Assembly: GCF_024139115.2 (NCBI RefSeq)
Contig: NC_085140.1
Span: forward strand, 336,413,099-336,477,098
Length of the DNA: 64,000 bases
Reading direction: 5' to 3'
From: Armigeres subalbatus
Taxonomy: Eukaryota; Arthropoda; Insecta; Diptera; Culicidae
The notes beneath the pieces were generated by a model. It was not told the origin of the DNA, searched no databases, and saw only the letters and a list, made by a program, of their open reading frames with translations. Positions within the stretch are counted from its first letter, which is position 1, and each line of letters opens with the position of its first letter. Below, one piece after another: positions 44,796 through 56,549 of the stretch. A program made the position numbers and the translations under genes.

Positions 44796-46592
44796 TAGGG
44801 TGGTTCAAAAAATCGATTTTGCTCCACAGCGCTCATCTGATTCTTCATCATGTTCTGAGTGTCCTCTGAAAATTTGAGCTCATTTGGATTAAAACTGATT
44901 TAGCACAAGCCGTTTCAAGTTTGCATGCAAATTAGTATGGGGAAATTTATTTTTTCATTATACTGTTAATGACGCTTCCCCATTGAGCGCAGGTTAAAAG
45001 AAAACCTACATAGCTAGAAGGAATACTCAACAGCTTTCACCCAACGGAAACTGCATGTTAATTAATTGCCCCAATAATTAGTAATCGATTTTAAGACAGG
45101 ATGCGAATCTTTAGTCATGATCGTTAAACTTCTTTGAGGGCATCACTGAAATGTGCAGTGCAACATAGTAGCCTGAATTTGTGTGTGCTATCTTTCGCGC
45201 CACGAGCAGCAATGTTGCCTGTTGAGGAGTTATGCAATTTGCTCCAGAAAACCACGGTATAGATTAAATTCGATTACTAATTATTGGAAAGATTCCACTG
45301 GGTGAAAGCTGTTGAGTATTCCTTTTAGATATATAGGTTTTCTTTTAACCTGCGCCTAATGGGGAAGCGTCATTAACAGTACAATGAAAACATAAATTTC
45401 CCCATACTAATTTGCATGCAAACTTGAAACGGCTTGTGCTAAATCAGTTTAACCCTTTCCTTCCCATGGTAGCTGTAGAGCTCCATCAAATTTTGCACCT
45501 TCCAACATTCATAGAATTATTTCAATCACAAAAAGCAGTATTTGGCAAAACTTTATGGTTCCATTAGACTGCAAATATAATCAATTTTGAGTAAAAATAG
45601 TGAAACTATTGAAAACAATCAAGTAACTATTGATTTACAATCAAAAACTTTTTTTTTCGTTTTCCACTAATTTTAGCTATGCCAAACCAATATGCTAAAA
45701 GAAAGGTGTGGTGATCACTTTGTGTATCACACAGCAGATTGCTTGTAGTAGTGCGTCGTTTCCGTCGCGTCTTAGCAACGTCTCAATTACATGACAACGG
45801 ATGACGTCACATAGTTTGTTATTGAATTTTCTTTGATTTCCCCTCCTAGCGCCGCGTAACGCACCGCCGTGTCTATGGGTAACCAACAATTTGTTATCAT
45901 ATCAATAACACGAAAAAATATTCCGCGGTAAGGGGTAATTAATTTTGTTTCTAATGACATTTGATCTTTTTTTCAGGATGTTCACTTCAGGCATTTCAGC
46001 ATATCAAGAGCATTTGTATGCTTCAAAATAGGAGGCAGAATGTTGATATGAATATTGCACAATACATAACACGAAATTTTCAGTGAATTCTGTAAAATGG
46101 ATGCTTCGCGGAAGATGGCAGAAGTGCTCAATTAACTAATGTGGAAAGCTTTTTTTGAAATGAAATTGCGTTGATTTGATGTGTCTACATTGGTCTTGCA
46201 GATGCTGGTTTTATTTATTTATTGTAAATGATAGTTGTATTTCGTTGGCTGCAAAAAACATTAATGACAAAGTATTCCGACCATGGTCGAAGAATGAAAT
46301 GAGACCGTGTGACGTCACATACATTCCCCTCAAATTGTGTTTATGTTTACAGCTTACTAATACTATTGAACATCGAGTTCCTCCACACCTTTCTTTTAGC
46401 ATATTGATGCCAAACAACTTTTGTTCAAGCATTTTTTCCATAGATGGTTCCTTCCTATTTAAATCTTTGAAAAAGTCGTGGGATAAAGAGAGGGTTAAAT
46501 CCAAATGAGCTCAAATTTTCAGAGGACACTCAGAACATGATAAAGAATCAGATAAGCACTGTGGAGCAAAATCAATTTTTTGAACCACCCTA
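44796..46592. mobile_element. Large fold-back element, hAT-type, ~260-bp arms
   Basis: It starts TAGGGTGGTTCAAAAAATCG and ends with the complement. The 8-bp flanks ATGGATAT (44788-44795) and ATGGATAC (46593-46600) differ at one base. The left arm runs 44796 to about 45055. The right arm is 45297-45448 plus 46499-46592, interrupted by the TTAA element. Noncoding. Confidence 0.8.
45453..46494. mobile_element. TTAA-flanked, piggyBac-like non-autonomous element, 1,042 bp
   Basis: It starts CCCTTTCCTTCCCA and ends with the complement of CCCTCTCTTTATCCCA. TTAA lies at 45449-45452 and 46495-46498. TTAA targets and CCC(T)-start termini are typical of the piggyBac superfamily. An internal inverted pair (CCAATATGCTAAAAGAAAGG near 45688 and its complement near 46390) is also present. 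Open frames inside (for example 46176-46508) show no transposase motifs. Confidence 0.75.
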
Positions 46593-46639
46593 ATGGATAC
46601 ACTATGCCCAAGGAGTCGAGAAAGTTTCTAACCCGAAAA

Positions 46640-46725
46640 CATCCTAGACCGGACTTATAATTGAACTCGCCATCTCCGGATTGGCAATACTACGCCTTTA
46701 CCGCAAGGCTATAGGAGGCCTCCGA
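46640..46725 (-). repeat. tRNA-like SINE fragment, minus strand
   Basis: Read on the minus strand it gives an A-box-like TAGCCTTGCGGTAAAGGCG and a B-box-like GAGTTCAATTATAAG 30-40 nt later. There is no usable acceptor stem. Probably a tRNA-derived SINE head. Confidence 0.4.
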
Positions 46726-47138
46726 CTGCTATTTTCCGATATTTTAGCAATGTGCCACACACATAAACGGTGAGTTTCGGTAAAAAAAATGGTCGGCCCT
46801 TCGGTAATCTTCGCTAAGATCTCGAAATGTTTACCAAAATATCAGTGTTTGGGCTCGTTCTTCCTGTGCACACCTGTGGTTTCTGCGATCGCTAGCAGCA
46901 GCCAAAATAGTTTATCTGCAGTGGATCTACCTATCGCCCGGCGAGCAATGGATGTTGTTGCTCTTTTTGGGATCTACTACCGATAGCAGATCGTCTACAG
47001 TGCGGCATGGATGGGAGGGAGAGAAACAATGCTTTACGCTGTAGGACGACCGTTGCTGCTGCGTCGTCTTCCTATGGCGATAACACCTGACCAGCCGACG
47101 GGTAGACTGTACAACAGAGCAACAAAAGGACAATGATC
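46726..47138. other. Unassigned stretch
   Basis: No recognised gene or element; a short open frame at 46789-46986 carries no motif. Confidence 0.35.
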
Positions 47139-47285
47139 ACCCTTATTCTTGTTTACGGACGAACGATACTTTCGAACGAATGCGATTCGTTCGAACTGTT
47201 TCTCCATTTGATTTTGCTGGCGTAAACGAGAATGCGCTTCAACTTTCGATCGAAAGCGCGTTCGTACGTAAACAAGAATATGGGT
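47139..47285. mobile_element. MITE with TATTCTTGTTTACG ends, ~147 bp
   Basis: TATTCTTGTTTACGGACGAACG (left, split) is matched at the right by the complement of TATTCTTGTTTACGTACG, both preceded by ACCC. Inner GAACGAATGCGATTCGTTC is itself palindromic. Confidence 0.6.
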
Positions 47286-47589
47286 GGATAACTCTGCTGC
47301 TCGTTCGTTGCTGCTGTAGATATTCGGTATATGGCGATACCACTAGATCAATCAAGATGGATTTCGTGGCAGATTGCAAGAGAATCCGACGGCGATGTGC
47401 TTACATGCTGTCGATAATTACGTCACTGATATCATCAACAGAGAACGGAGGAAGGTTAGATTACTCTATTGAATTGAAGATATCAGTTACCAGTACACAC
47501 TATAAATTAAATCGATTCGGTCGGTTAATTTGGAAACCGTATTTTATTCAAGTTTTTAATAGCAGTAATAATACAGTTCAATATTAGAA

Positions 47590-48265
47590 AACGGTCCGTG
47601 TTCAAAGTGCACCAACGAAAGAACTTAATCCTGGGATGATCCTTGACTGCGGGTGGTTTTAAGGAATGAACGGTGGCAAAAAGAAGTGTTTCTCGCTGAT
47701 ATTGTCCGGGTGGAAATATAGTTCGCGGTGACAAGTGGCTATTCGACTCAGCGGTGGGATTTTTGGGTGTCGTTCGGGGGCAAATTTATTGTGCCCTTAC
47801 TGAGCCTAGGTTAGACGGAAGATATTTCTAGCCAGAATCGAAGGTACGTTCGGGAGTGAACAATCAGCTTTTGGTTTTTCGGCAACAATTTTGCTGAAGT
47901 TGGCAAAATAATTCGGGTTTGCAGGCCCTTGCCATGCCACCAGTAAGTACATGTGTGCCCTGCTCGGGATTTTCTTTCATTGTTTTATAACGAGTAAGTG
48001 CCAAGTGGTTTTTGTGTTTCTTTCAGAGGTATAATCCAAACAATGTTTTGATAAAATTATCAACGCCATATTTTGGATTACTTTGTGTTTACGTGAGGCG
48101 ATGTATGTATAGAAAATTTCGGAAACAATTAACTCACAAGACTAAGCATTCAATCTAATATTTTCGTTTTTATTTCCAACTGCTTTCGTCATTGATCTCC
48201 TGCCTTCGCACGTCTCACTATTCCAGCGTAAATTAAATATAAATAAATCATACTTATACAAACAC
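47590..48265 (+). other. Possible small plus-strand gene start (weak)
   Basis: A G/C-richer leader ends at a donor-like AAG/GTACGT at about 47841. Then come TTTGCAG, CCTTGCCATGCCACCA and a donor GTAAGT at about 47943. A pyrimidine-rich acceptor TTTCTTTCAG at about 48028 is followed by an open frame of roughly 40 codons. The joined reading resembles no protein I know. The splice sites are good, but such matches occur by chance, and an LTR-like sequence overlaps the downstream part. Confidence 0.2.
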
Positions 48266-48397
48266 TAATATAAACAGTTCATTTATAACAGAAAAATGTG
48301 TATATTAATAATAAAAATCACAATAACATAGGTTACGCGCCTACATAGCTATAATATAACAATAGTAGTCAAGATAACTACAGCAGGGCATATAACA
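48106..48397 (-). repeat. Possible LTR (TG...CA) with upstream purine tract
   Basis: On the minus strand TAAAAGGAGGAA precedes TGTTATATGCCC, which runs 292 bp to TATACA and contains AATAAA. This is the layout of a 3' LTR, perhaps Copia-type. No coding sequence supports it. Confidence 0.3.
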
Positions 48398-50774
48398 TTC
48401 CTCCTTTTAGGTTAGTAACTGAATCAAGTTGTCCATTTTGTAAATATACTTAACATATCAAGTTGTAAAAACAAATTTTACAGCGACATCGCAGCGAATC
48501 ACAAAAAAAAAACTATTTTACAGAAACTTCCCAACGACGCACGTTGGAAAATCATAGAATTCTCTCACCAATGTAACCATTTCCGCAACGCCATCTAAAG
48601 CTATATTATCTTCTTTCGATTGATTCATCACGTGCTCGTGTAAATATTATTGGATGCAAACGTTGCTAAAGCAGCATTATAATCATAGTCTTGTCCAACA
48701 AACGGCACACATTCGTAAGCTTTTCAGCAGTTTGATTTGATTCAATTCCAAAACGTCTTCAGTATGGTTCCTACATTTCTAGTTATATGCGATTCTTTGA
48801 TTTTGCTTCAACAGTCGAACACATGTTTTTTTTTTATTTAACCTTCATGTTAACAAGTATTATTTTTACACATAACACACAACATCTATCGATTATTTAG
48901 CGTTTTTTTTGTATGATGTATATAATAATGTGGTGATTGTTTAATAGCATGTTTGTATAACTTATTGAAGAATCGTTTGTTGCAGTCGGAACGTTCTATG
49001 GAAACAGCTACATAAAACCGCGTTAATACCGATATCTTTATCTTCAAATTTACATGCATGTTTAAAAATTTCGCAGCGAAAAGCACACAGAAATACGCCA
49101 GTTTGAGTTTGATTTAATGAAATGCTAAAGCATTCTGCATAGAGCGATTTAAACGATTTGAATGTAACGCTTTTTGGGCACTCTACAGTTTCTATTAAAT
49201 GTATTACAGGCAATTTTGTTGTCCATTCAATTATACTGTACCTCCAGTATGATATTGTCCTCCTTCCATTTTCCAATGGTGATGTGGAGATTTTTGCTAC
49301 GCGTTCCAACAAGGTCACAAATAACATAGCAATTTGGGGGGGATGAGACGTTTCGTAGATCACAAGACCCCATAAAAGTTACTGATAGCGCTACAACATC
49401 GAACTGGACCCCTTATTTTTGTTCAAATAATGCACACACGATTCTTAAACACCTAAATGGTAAGTATTATTATGCGACAACAGACTCACAACATCGATTA
49501 AAACTTAGTTTCAATGAATTGCTTTTCGTTGTTCGAAGCTTTAAAGCGCGATTTTTTTTTCTTCGTAATAGCATTGTTCGCCAAAAATATAAGCTAAACA
49601 AATGAGGATAGGGGCACGCGCTGGACTAGAATGCGGTTTGTTCAAAATGTTTGATTAAAGATGATTTCGATCGATTTAGGATAGCAACAGATATTTCCGG
49701 CAGGTGCAATGGTTTTGTCTTTGTTGGCGAGAGCTAATGATGCAGTTTGGTAAAACTGATCTATGTTTGCCGTTCCAGATTGCAATACCCTGCCAGGAGT
49801 AACTGTGGGTTCCCGTTTTCTGTTGACTTTTCGATCAAATCCTATCTAGATGGAATGTGTCAATCCCCCTTCTAGGTGCAGCGGTGAGCAACTAAAAACG
49901 AACAAGGTGGGCATAAATGAGGAGTTGGTTGTCTTTAACTTACAGTTGCGATTGTGCATGCAGTCCCCCACTATTTGCAGAGCCAGAAATATGAGGAAGG
50001 TTAATGAAATTTACTGGCTCATTAACTCTGTCCCTGTTAATCATACTCTAAAATGAAGAATTGAAAGGCAATTTGTTTTCTTTTCTCCTGGCAATACACC
50101 CTATTCTTTTTTTTACAAATTTGAATGGGATTTTGAAAAATCCGTGTAAAAGCAGCAAAATCGTTTGTTTGTCAATCCGAGTAATAATATAGGAGAATGT
50201 GGTTATTAATATAACAAATACCCTTGGACCAGGCCAGGAGCCGCATGCTCATATATAATATAAAGAACTAAGATCAACTGATACAAAAAAAAATCCACCT
50301 GCAATAAACGGGGTCGCAATTAACCCTTCCTTTCAAAATAATTTCAAGAGATACAATAGTAAAATTTTACCTTAGATAAAAATTCTTGAACGAAAGTTAT
50401 TCGGCACAGCACAAATTAGTGAAAAACGAAATAAAAAGTTCAAGGAAAATATACTAAGTATTACTTACTAAGTAAATTTGCAAAGTCTTCTATTCGCAAA
50501 GTAGAAGTAAATTCTGCACTTCTATCCTATGGCGTTATTTGCCTTATGAAATTTGCTCCGCTTGCCAGCTCCGAGCTGTTCAAGGAATTTTAGTAGCAAA
50601 ATATTCCCTTGACCATTCCTTGTCCTATCACAGTACATTTAACGTTAATTTCATACTATCCTTTTGATGGATGATAGCTCCGGAAATATGTTGACCGAAT
50701 GAAGAAAATTTTTAAGTTGTTGAATGGACAACCAAACAGAGAGAAGAATCATGATTAGGGAGGATAGACGTGCA
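48398..50774. other. Long AT-rich stretch, no gene recognised
   Basis: Composition resembles UTR or old intergenic sequence. The minus-strand frame 48962-49363 (133 codons) and the plus frame 49850-50056 carry no motif or splice context that would support them. Confidence 0.35.
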
Positions 50775-51800
50775 GAGTGGCACCACCCACACTAGACGAA
50801 GTGAGGAAGGCTATCGGAGGAATACATTCTGACCGAATTTCTGAAAGTCCAAAGTGAATGAAAAAACAAGTGATTGAAGTCCACTTAAAGTATTCAGTGC
50901 ACTATTTGTCATAATGACAAATATTTGACAAGTCAGCCTGATATCCATATGGATTTCTAATCAGTTCGATGGATGTCCGGATGAACAAGACAAAAATGTG
51001 TCATTATGATAAACAGGTGACTGCGGGCTTCATATGTCCTATCTACAAACAAAGTCACAGACTCGATGCTTTACTATTGAGGTATAATACTCCTCAATAC
51101 CGCCAACAAGATACTCCCTCGAATTTTGTTTAGTTTGCTTTGTTTAGTATGTCATTGTCGGCGAATACCAAAAATGTTTTCTAGGAGGATCAACAACACT
51201 TGTCATATTAGAAGGAGTTACTACGTTACTACTATTTCATTTTATTCCATCACTGTATTTTTTACAGAAATATATTTCGACCTCAACAGTAAGGCCAGCT
51301 TTAGTATTGAGGTCGAAATACGTATCTGTAAAGATTACAAATATAATACTAAACATGTCTTACATAACATTAAACGGAACATTTTCCGTTCAACGGACCA
51401 GATGTTTACTTTGTGACAAATGTTTCAGGACAAGCATCCCGGGATACAAAACAAATTCACTCGAGTTTTCGCGAGCACACCACTTAATACGAAAGCAGCA
51501 ATGCTGGAATACTAAAAATAACAATTGTGCGTTGCTTCCACCATTAATACGGTGTGCCCTTAAAAACACGAATAGATTTAAATTTGGATTATGGGACGCT
51601 TGTCTTTAATGCATTCCGCAAATATACAAATTGCGGACTCATCATCTGTTTGTGGACTACAAACAGCATATGACTCAGCGATTCAGATCGCAGAGCCTTG
51701 TAAAAGGCTTTCATGCCTGAAAGAATCCAAGTATCTGGTAGCTGGTCTAATACGAGGCACTCAAAACGGTGTGGTCCCAGGTAAAAATGGATAAGAAATT
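50775..51800 (+). pseudogene. Second RTE-like reverse transcriptase remnant
   Basis: Short pieces occur in RTE order: VAPPTLDEVRKAIGG (about 50778), ILTEFLKV, FICPIYKQSHRLD (about 51033), then in another frame GIILLNTANKILPRILF (about 51080). After a ~450-bp insertion come HHLFVDYKQ (about 51630) and KESKYLVAGLIRGTQNGV (about 51718). It lost the segment between AIGG and TEFLKV and is interrupted and frameshifted, clearly older than the copy at 18163. Confidence 0.55.
51140..51590. repeat. Insertion in the RTE remnant with an inverted core
   Basis: TTTCGACCTCAACAGTAAGG at about 51267 is partly complementary to GTATTGAGGTCGAAATACG at about 51304. The phrase CGAAATACGTATCTGT also lies in the MITE at 26379, so a related MITE probably inserted here. 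Confidence 0.4.
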
Positions 51801-52197
51801 AGTGTTCAACACACTTGCAAGATTCATTTAAGTATAGCGGATTTTTCCAAAATTTTCCATCTTAGGGATTCCGCAAAGTTCTTCCGCAGCTATCAAAGTT
51901 CTAGCGCTAGTCTAGGGATCATATATTAAGAGATATGCGAATACTTTTCCAGACGATTTAGCAACGCTGTTACTTTCGTAAACAAACGCTGCCAGCACTT
52001 GCCGTGGCACAAAATGTTGGATCTCGAACATTACTTTGCGTATGATGGCACCTTTCGATTTTGTTATCTAACGTCCAACAATGCATTATCACTAAAATAA
52101 AAATGCAATACAAATGAGCATAGTACCATTCATAGACTAGACTACTTCTACTTGCCAATGTAAAACAAATTGTTTATTCGACAAAACTTCTTTTTCA
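51801..52197. other. Unassigned stretch
   Basis: No recognised feature. Confidence 0.35.
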
Positions 52198-52250
52198 TTA
52201 CAATCGCAATACCGATTACAATCGCAATACCAATTACAATCGCGACGATA
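52198..52250. repeat. Short tandem repeat, 18-bp unit
   Basis: About three units close to TTACAATCGCAATACCGA. Confidence 0.6.
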
Positions 52251-52527
52251 ACAATGTTCATTTGGCTCAGATTCTGACATCTCTCAATGCTCGATTGGCT
52301 CAAGATGAAACAAAAACCTGATATTTTGCATTGCCATTGTAGAAAGCCATGCCAAACAGCAGAGAAGAGGTATGAAGTGACAACTGCGGTAGTTTGAAAA
52401 TTGAACCGTATAGAGAAAAGTTTTCTGTGGAACAGCAATACCTATGTTAAACAAAAAATTATGGAATTTTCAGCCAACTGTGGAACTTTTTGTGCTTTGG
52501 ACTGATCTGTGCCGTGCCAATTAGAGA

Positions 52528-53185
52528 AGCATACCATCTAGGATAGGATGTGACGATTCAATTGAGACTGCCTTGTTGTTTTTCGGTCGGTTGCTCTGAC
52601 GAAGTGATCGCCAGTGCAGCTAAATTAATTTAGAACAAAATCTTCCAAATATCATGTGTCAAAACTTGATGTTTTTCTTCCCGTTTCATCCATTATTTAT
52701 GTAAGAGAAGCGAAAGACTAACAAAGAGACATTTTCGTTAATGAAATAATGACTTTGATATCGAAAATGACAGAAAAGTGAATGATAATGCTTGAAATCA
52801 ACAGTTTTAAACCTTTGCAACCCTTTGGTATAATTTCTATGGAGTTTGCAGTTTAATATAAATGAATTTTGCGCCAAAAAACTCGAAATCTAACATTCAC
52901 GTATGTTGATTAGTATCAACTTTACAAACCAACAACACAGCCAAACTAACAACATGCTGCCCTGCGAAAAACGCGCCGGCGCCAATCGAAGTAATCGATT
53001 GTCATTTTCAACCAATCAGCAACCGGTACGATTGTGACAGAAATGGGCCAAACACAATGCATACGTTTTGACAGTTTTCCCATGGGAAAACTGTCAAACC
53101 GCACGCAAACGTATCCTTTGTGTTTGGCCCAAAAGTCGGTACGATTTTTAATGACTCTTGGCACATCCTATCGTAGCATGCCATG
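52528..53185. repeat. Possible TIR element with a central perfect palindrome
   Basis: GGATAGGATGTG near 52541 and the complement of GATAGGATGTG near 53165 could be its ends. At 53067-53098 there is a 32-bp perfect palindrome centred on CCCATGGG. It is extended by an imperfect outer pair, GGGCCAAACACAA (53045) and its complement (53118-53130). Confidence 0.45.
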
Positions 53186-53235
53186 ACGTTGCTATGCTGG
53201 AAGTGATCAACTTTTCTCGTATTTTTTGTATTTAT

Positions 53236-53828
53236 ACACTCAAAATAATTGTCACTTTAATTCCACTATAAAAAGTCATGTAGACTTTAAAATTCGAAAC
53301 TTTCATCGGCCTTACTGGAATCAAATAAAACTTACTCAAATCATAAGTGCATCTTAATAAGAAATGTAGTGGAATTCATTAGAAAACATAGAAAATAATA
53401 TCTATATACTCTTCTAGTGAATTCTACTCAAAATGAATGTATGAAAAATATATGAGTGGGGTTCTCAGAGCGAAAAGTATGTTTATTAACAATCGCTAAT
53501 GAAACATTTTGCAGAAGCATTATGAGAACGACTTGCAAAAAAACCTGTTTGGGTGTGAATTAGCTTTCTACTCCTTTTTTGCCTTCGTCCGCTTCTAGTG
53601 GACGGGATACCATCTACAGGGAAACTAGAAAAAAAATTATCGAAGATTCACTTAAAATTTAAGTACTTGGCCAAACGAAAATTCACTTAAATTTTATTTT
53701 ATTTTCTAGTGAATTAAGAATAATGAGTGCCATCACTAATGAATCATTTAACTTTTACAACCGAAACTACATGGAAAATATCTGCATATGTTTTCAAGTA
53801 GATTCTAAGTGAAAATTATTTTGAGTGT
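53236..53828. mobile_element. TIR element with ACACTCAAAATAATT ends, 593 bp
   Basis: ACACTCAAAATAATT at the left and its exact complement at the right. GTATTTAT directly precedes the left end (53228-53235) and follows the right end after two bases (53831-53838): an 8-10 bp duplication that would suit a Mutator-like or hAT-like MITE. Interior AT-rich with (A)CTTAAAATTTAAGT-type words; noncoding. Confidence 0.65.
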
Positions 53829-53841
53829 AGGTATTTATTAT

Positions 53842-54196
53842 AGTGCTGTCAAATGAGCAGCTCGAAGCTAGGATGCTAGAAGCAGGGGTCTGATGTTTTG
53901 GTTGTGTTTTCGTAGTGTAGATGCAGTCTCGTTTCTTCTGCTTGTCGTTTATGGAACTGTCAGTGTGGAACGCACCTATCTCTTTCTTTTCCATGATTCT
54001 GCTTATGGCTGTCAGTGCGGAATTTTCTATGTTGGCTACGAAATGAACTGTGGTGGAGGTATACAAGTGTCAGTCCCGTGGCTAGAAGTTGCTCGAAGTT
54101 ATTCCCATCCCTCTCGTGTCCGATTGTTGACAAAAAAGAACGAGCAGGACCGGAACAACTTCGAGCTACTTCGAGCTGCTCATTGGGCAGCATTTA
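53842..54196. mobile_element. TIR element with AATGAGCAGCTCGAAG ends, ~355 bp
   Basis: AATGAGCAGCTCGAAG near 53851 is matched by the complement near 54168-54184. The interior repeats CTCGAAGTT and its complement. Several overlapping short frames are by-products of this symmetry. Confidence 0.5.
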
Positions 54197-54229
54197 TGTA
54201 ACTAGTATACGTATAGTATATCGTACTCG

Positions 54230-56400
54230 TAGAGATCCAATCTTCAAGTCATCCAAGTTCGAAATGTTCAAGCTGTTGAAGCCCTTCGATTGCAAGCTGA
54301 CTTTCAATCTAAGGATTTGCAACCGTTCTATAATACAGCAGACTCTACAACAAAGGCTGAACTTTTCACGACCGAGCACAAAGGACTGCTACAACAACAC
54401 GCTCCTGTTCGAAACATAACTGTACGTGACAAACACACACCCTGGATATCAAACGAAATCATAAGAGCTGTGGACATTAGAAACCTTGCGTACAGGCTAT
54501 ATGCACGATATGCACGCAATCCCAACAGAGCACGTGGCGACCCCCAATGGATCGATTATACTCGGAGAAGAGATAGAGTAAACACACTCATCTTTCGCGC
54601 CAAGAAACGATACGCAGAATTACAATTTGACCACAACCTACCAGCGAAGAAACTGTGGTGCAACCTGAGAAGAGAGGGAATTCATAATCATGCGAAGATG
54701 AGTACACCAGCTGAAGGAACCGACGCCGATGAACTAAATTACTTCTTCAGCGAAGGGCACAAGCGACTCCAAAATGTGACCCAGCCAAGAGCATTCAATG
54801 CTCCACCTCACCGCTCCGCAAATAACCGTGGCGAGCCCCAATTCCATTTCCACCATACTAATGTTATTAAAATTTGCCGCGAGATTTCTGACATCGACAC
54901 CAACGCTGCCGGGCTTGATGAAATACCAATCTCTTTCAAACTTTCCAATCCCACACAACCCAAAGACTTCAGATCAGACCGATAAGCTTGTTACCAGCGC
55001 TGTCGAAGATACTCGAAATGATTCTACTTGTGCAAATTACTGATCATCTTGACAATCCGAATGCACTAGCGTTACTAGCAAGATACCAGTCAGGATACCG
55101 CAAAGGATACAGCACGACCACTGCCCTTACTAAAGTCGTGCAAGATATCTACGATGGCTTCGGTAATGACATTGGTGAACTTCACTGTGTAAACCACCGC
55201 AGTTTGGAAGCAAAACTGCGTGACGATTTCCATTTTTCCCAAGCTGCCTGTAACCTCATATCGTTTTTTTCTTGAGCGTAGGAAACAAATAGTCCGGTTA
55301 GGTGAGGTAAAGTCCAACGAACGAGATGCCTCTGGTGGTACACCGCAAGGATCTTGTTTGAGCGCGCTGCTGTTTAGTCTTTATATCAACAGCCTCCCTA
55401 ATTCGCTACGATGTTACTACCATCTTTGTGCTGATGACCTACCAATGGACAACATTGATCTTGATGCCATAGCCAGTTGGGTAGAAAGGAATCAGCTAAT
55501 TCCCTAATCCGAAAAAAAACACAAGCTATACTGCCGCTAACCGCAAGTCGAGCACATCTGTATATGGACGCCCATATACAGATGTGCTCGACTTGCGGTT
55601 AGCGGCAGTATAGTTTTCAGCAAAACTAGTACCATCAATCCACACATTAACATTTCGTTTTGTGGGGAATTTGTACCACTTTCGAAAAATGTAACAAACC
55701 GAGGATTGAAGCTAGACAACAATCTGTTGTGGACTAGCCAAGTAAATGATGTGGTCTCGAAAATATACAACTCACCCCTTACATTCCGTAGATTCGCTCC
55801 TGTGCTCCCGTTATTAACTCGGAGGAAGTTAGCGCAAGATGTGGTGCTGCCTGCTTTCATATACGCTGATGTTGCATATTACTCCGGACTAACCGCAAGG
55901 CTCAAAGAACAACTGCATCGATGCATCGCGATGCTTCAAGTCAGTCCTTCGTTTCGTATTCAATGTACGCCGTCATGACTCGACTGCTGCTATACGGAGT
56001 TCGATTCTAGGACACGACTGACCACTCAATTACCAACTACGTATCTGTAGTTTTATGAGGCAAGCCTACTATAATAATCAACCTGCTTACATCCTGCAAC
56101 ATCTGCAACGTGGTCAGCAAGAGCGAGCCCACTGATTCACCATCCCAAGGCACACATCGGCAAGCTGAAGGAGCCTGTTTGCGTTTTGAGTTTCTTGCTG
56201 GAACGGTCTACCATTGGAGATCAACTCATTCTTCTTTTAAACCCGCTTTGAGAAGGACTTTATTTATTTAATTCAATACTTGTTTAAATGTCATTCTTTT
56301 CTCTTGTTTAGTTTGTGTAAATTTGTCTTTTCCAAACATGTTTCTCAATAATAGCTTGCTTGACACGATTTAAAGTCCTGACGAACAGGTTTACGTTGTA
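54230..56400 (+). pseudogene. CR1/L2-like non-LTR retrotransposon ORF2 pseudogene
   Basis: The frame 54290-54985 covers the region between endonuclease and RT (HTPWISNEIIRAVDIRNLAY and AKKRYAELQFDHNLPAKKLW), reaching NAAGLDEIPISF. After a frameshift: LLPALSKILEMILLVQITDH (54988 on), RYQSGYRKGYSTTTALTKVV. A deletion removes the first catalytic aspartate region. Then GGTPQGSCLSALLFSLYINS and HLCADDLPMD with both catalytic aspartates, a hairpin MITE, and the thumb region (55640-55978). The C-terminal WNGLPLEI tail lies at about 56200-56270, and AATAAA near 56402. The 5' part (endonuclease) is missing. Confidence 0.7.
55531..55608. mobile_element. Hairpin MITE, copy 2 of the 78-bp family, inside an RT pseudogene
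   Basis: CTGCCGCTAACCGCAAGTCG onward pairs perfectly with its complement. Including the TATA duplication on each side (55527-55530, 55609-55612) the arms reach 42 bp. Removing it and one TATA rejoins the codons of the host reverse transcriptase, so the host sequence proves the borders. Confidence 0.85.
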
Positions 56401-56458
56401 AAATAAACAAATAAATTACAAAAAAACATCGTATGCTGCGATGGTTAACAAGTTTTGC

Positions 56459-56483
56459 GATTATTATTATTATTATTATTATT
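56459..56483. repeat. (TTA)n microsatellite
   Basis: About eight ATT/TTA units, just downstream of the CR1/L2-like remnant. Confidence 0.8.
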
Positions 56484-56549
56484 GTCTTTATTTAAGAGGC
56501 TTCCAGCCCTTGGCTGCCTCACCTCTAGAACAATCCTATTCTTGAAGCG

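Noticed and set aside
46176..46508. 110-codon frame as a piggyBac transposase
   Set aside because: No DDD motif region or cysteine-rich C-terminus, and it runs through the element's own terminus.
48962..49363. 133-codon minus-strand open frame
   Set aside because: No recognisable domain, AT-rich, no supporting splice or promoter signals.
53893..54201. Overlapping frames on both strands with similar peptides
   Set aside because: They come from the internal symmetry of the inverted-repeat element at 53842-54196.
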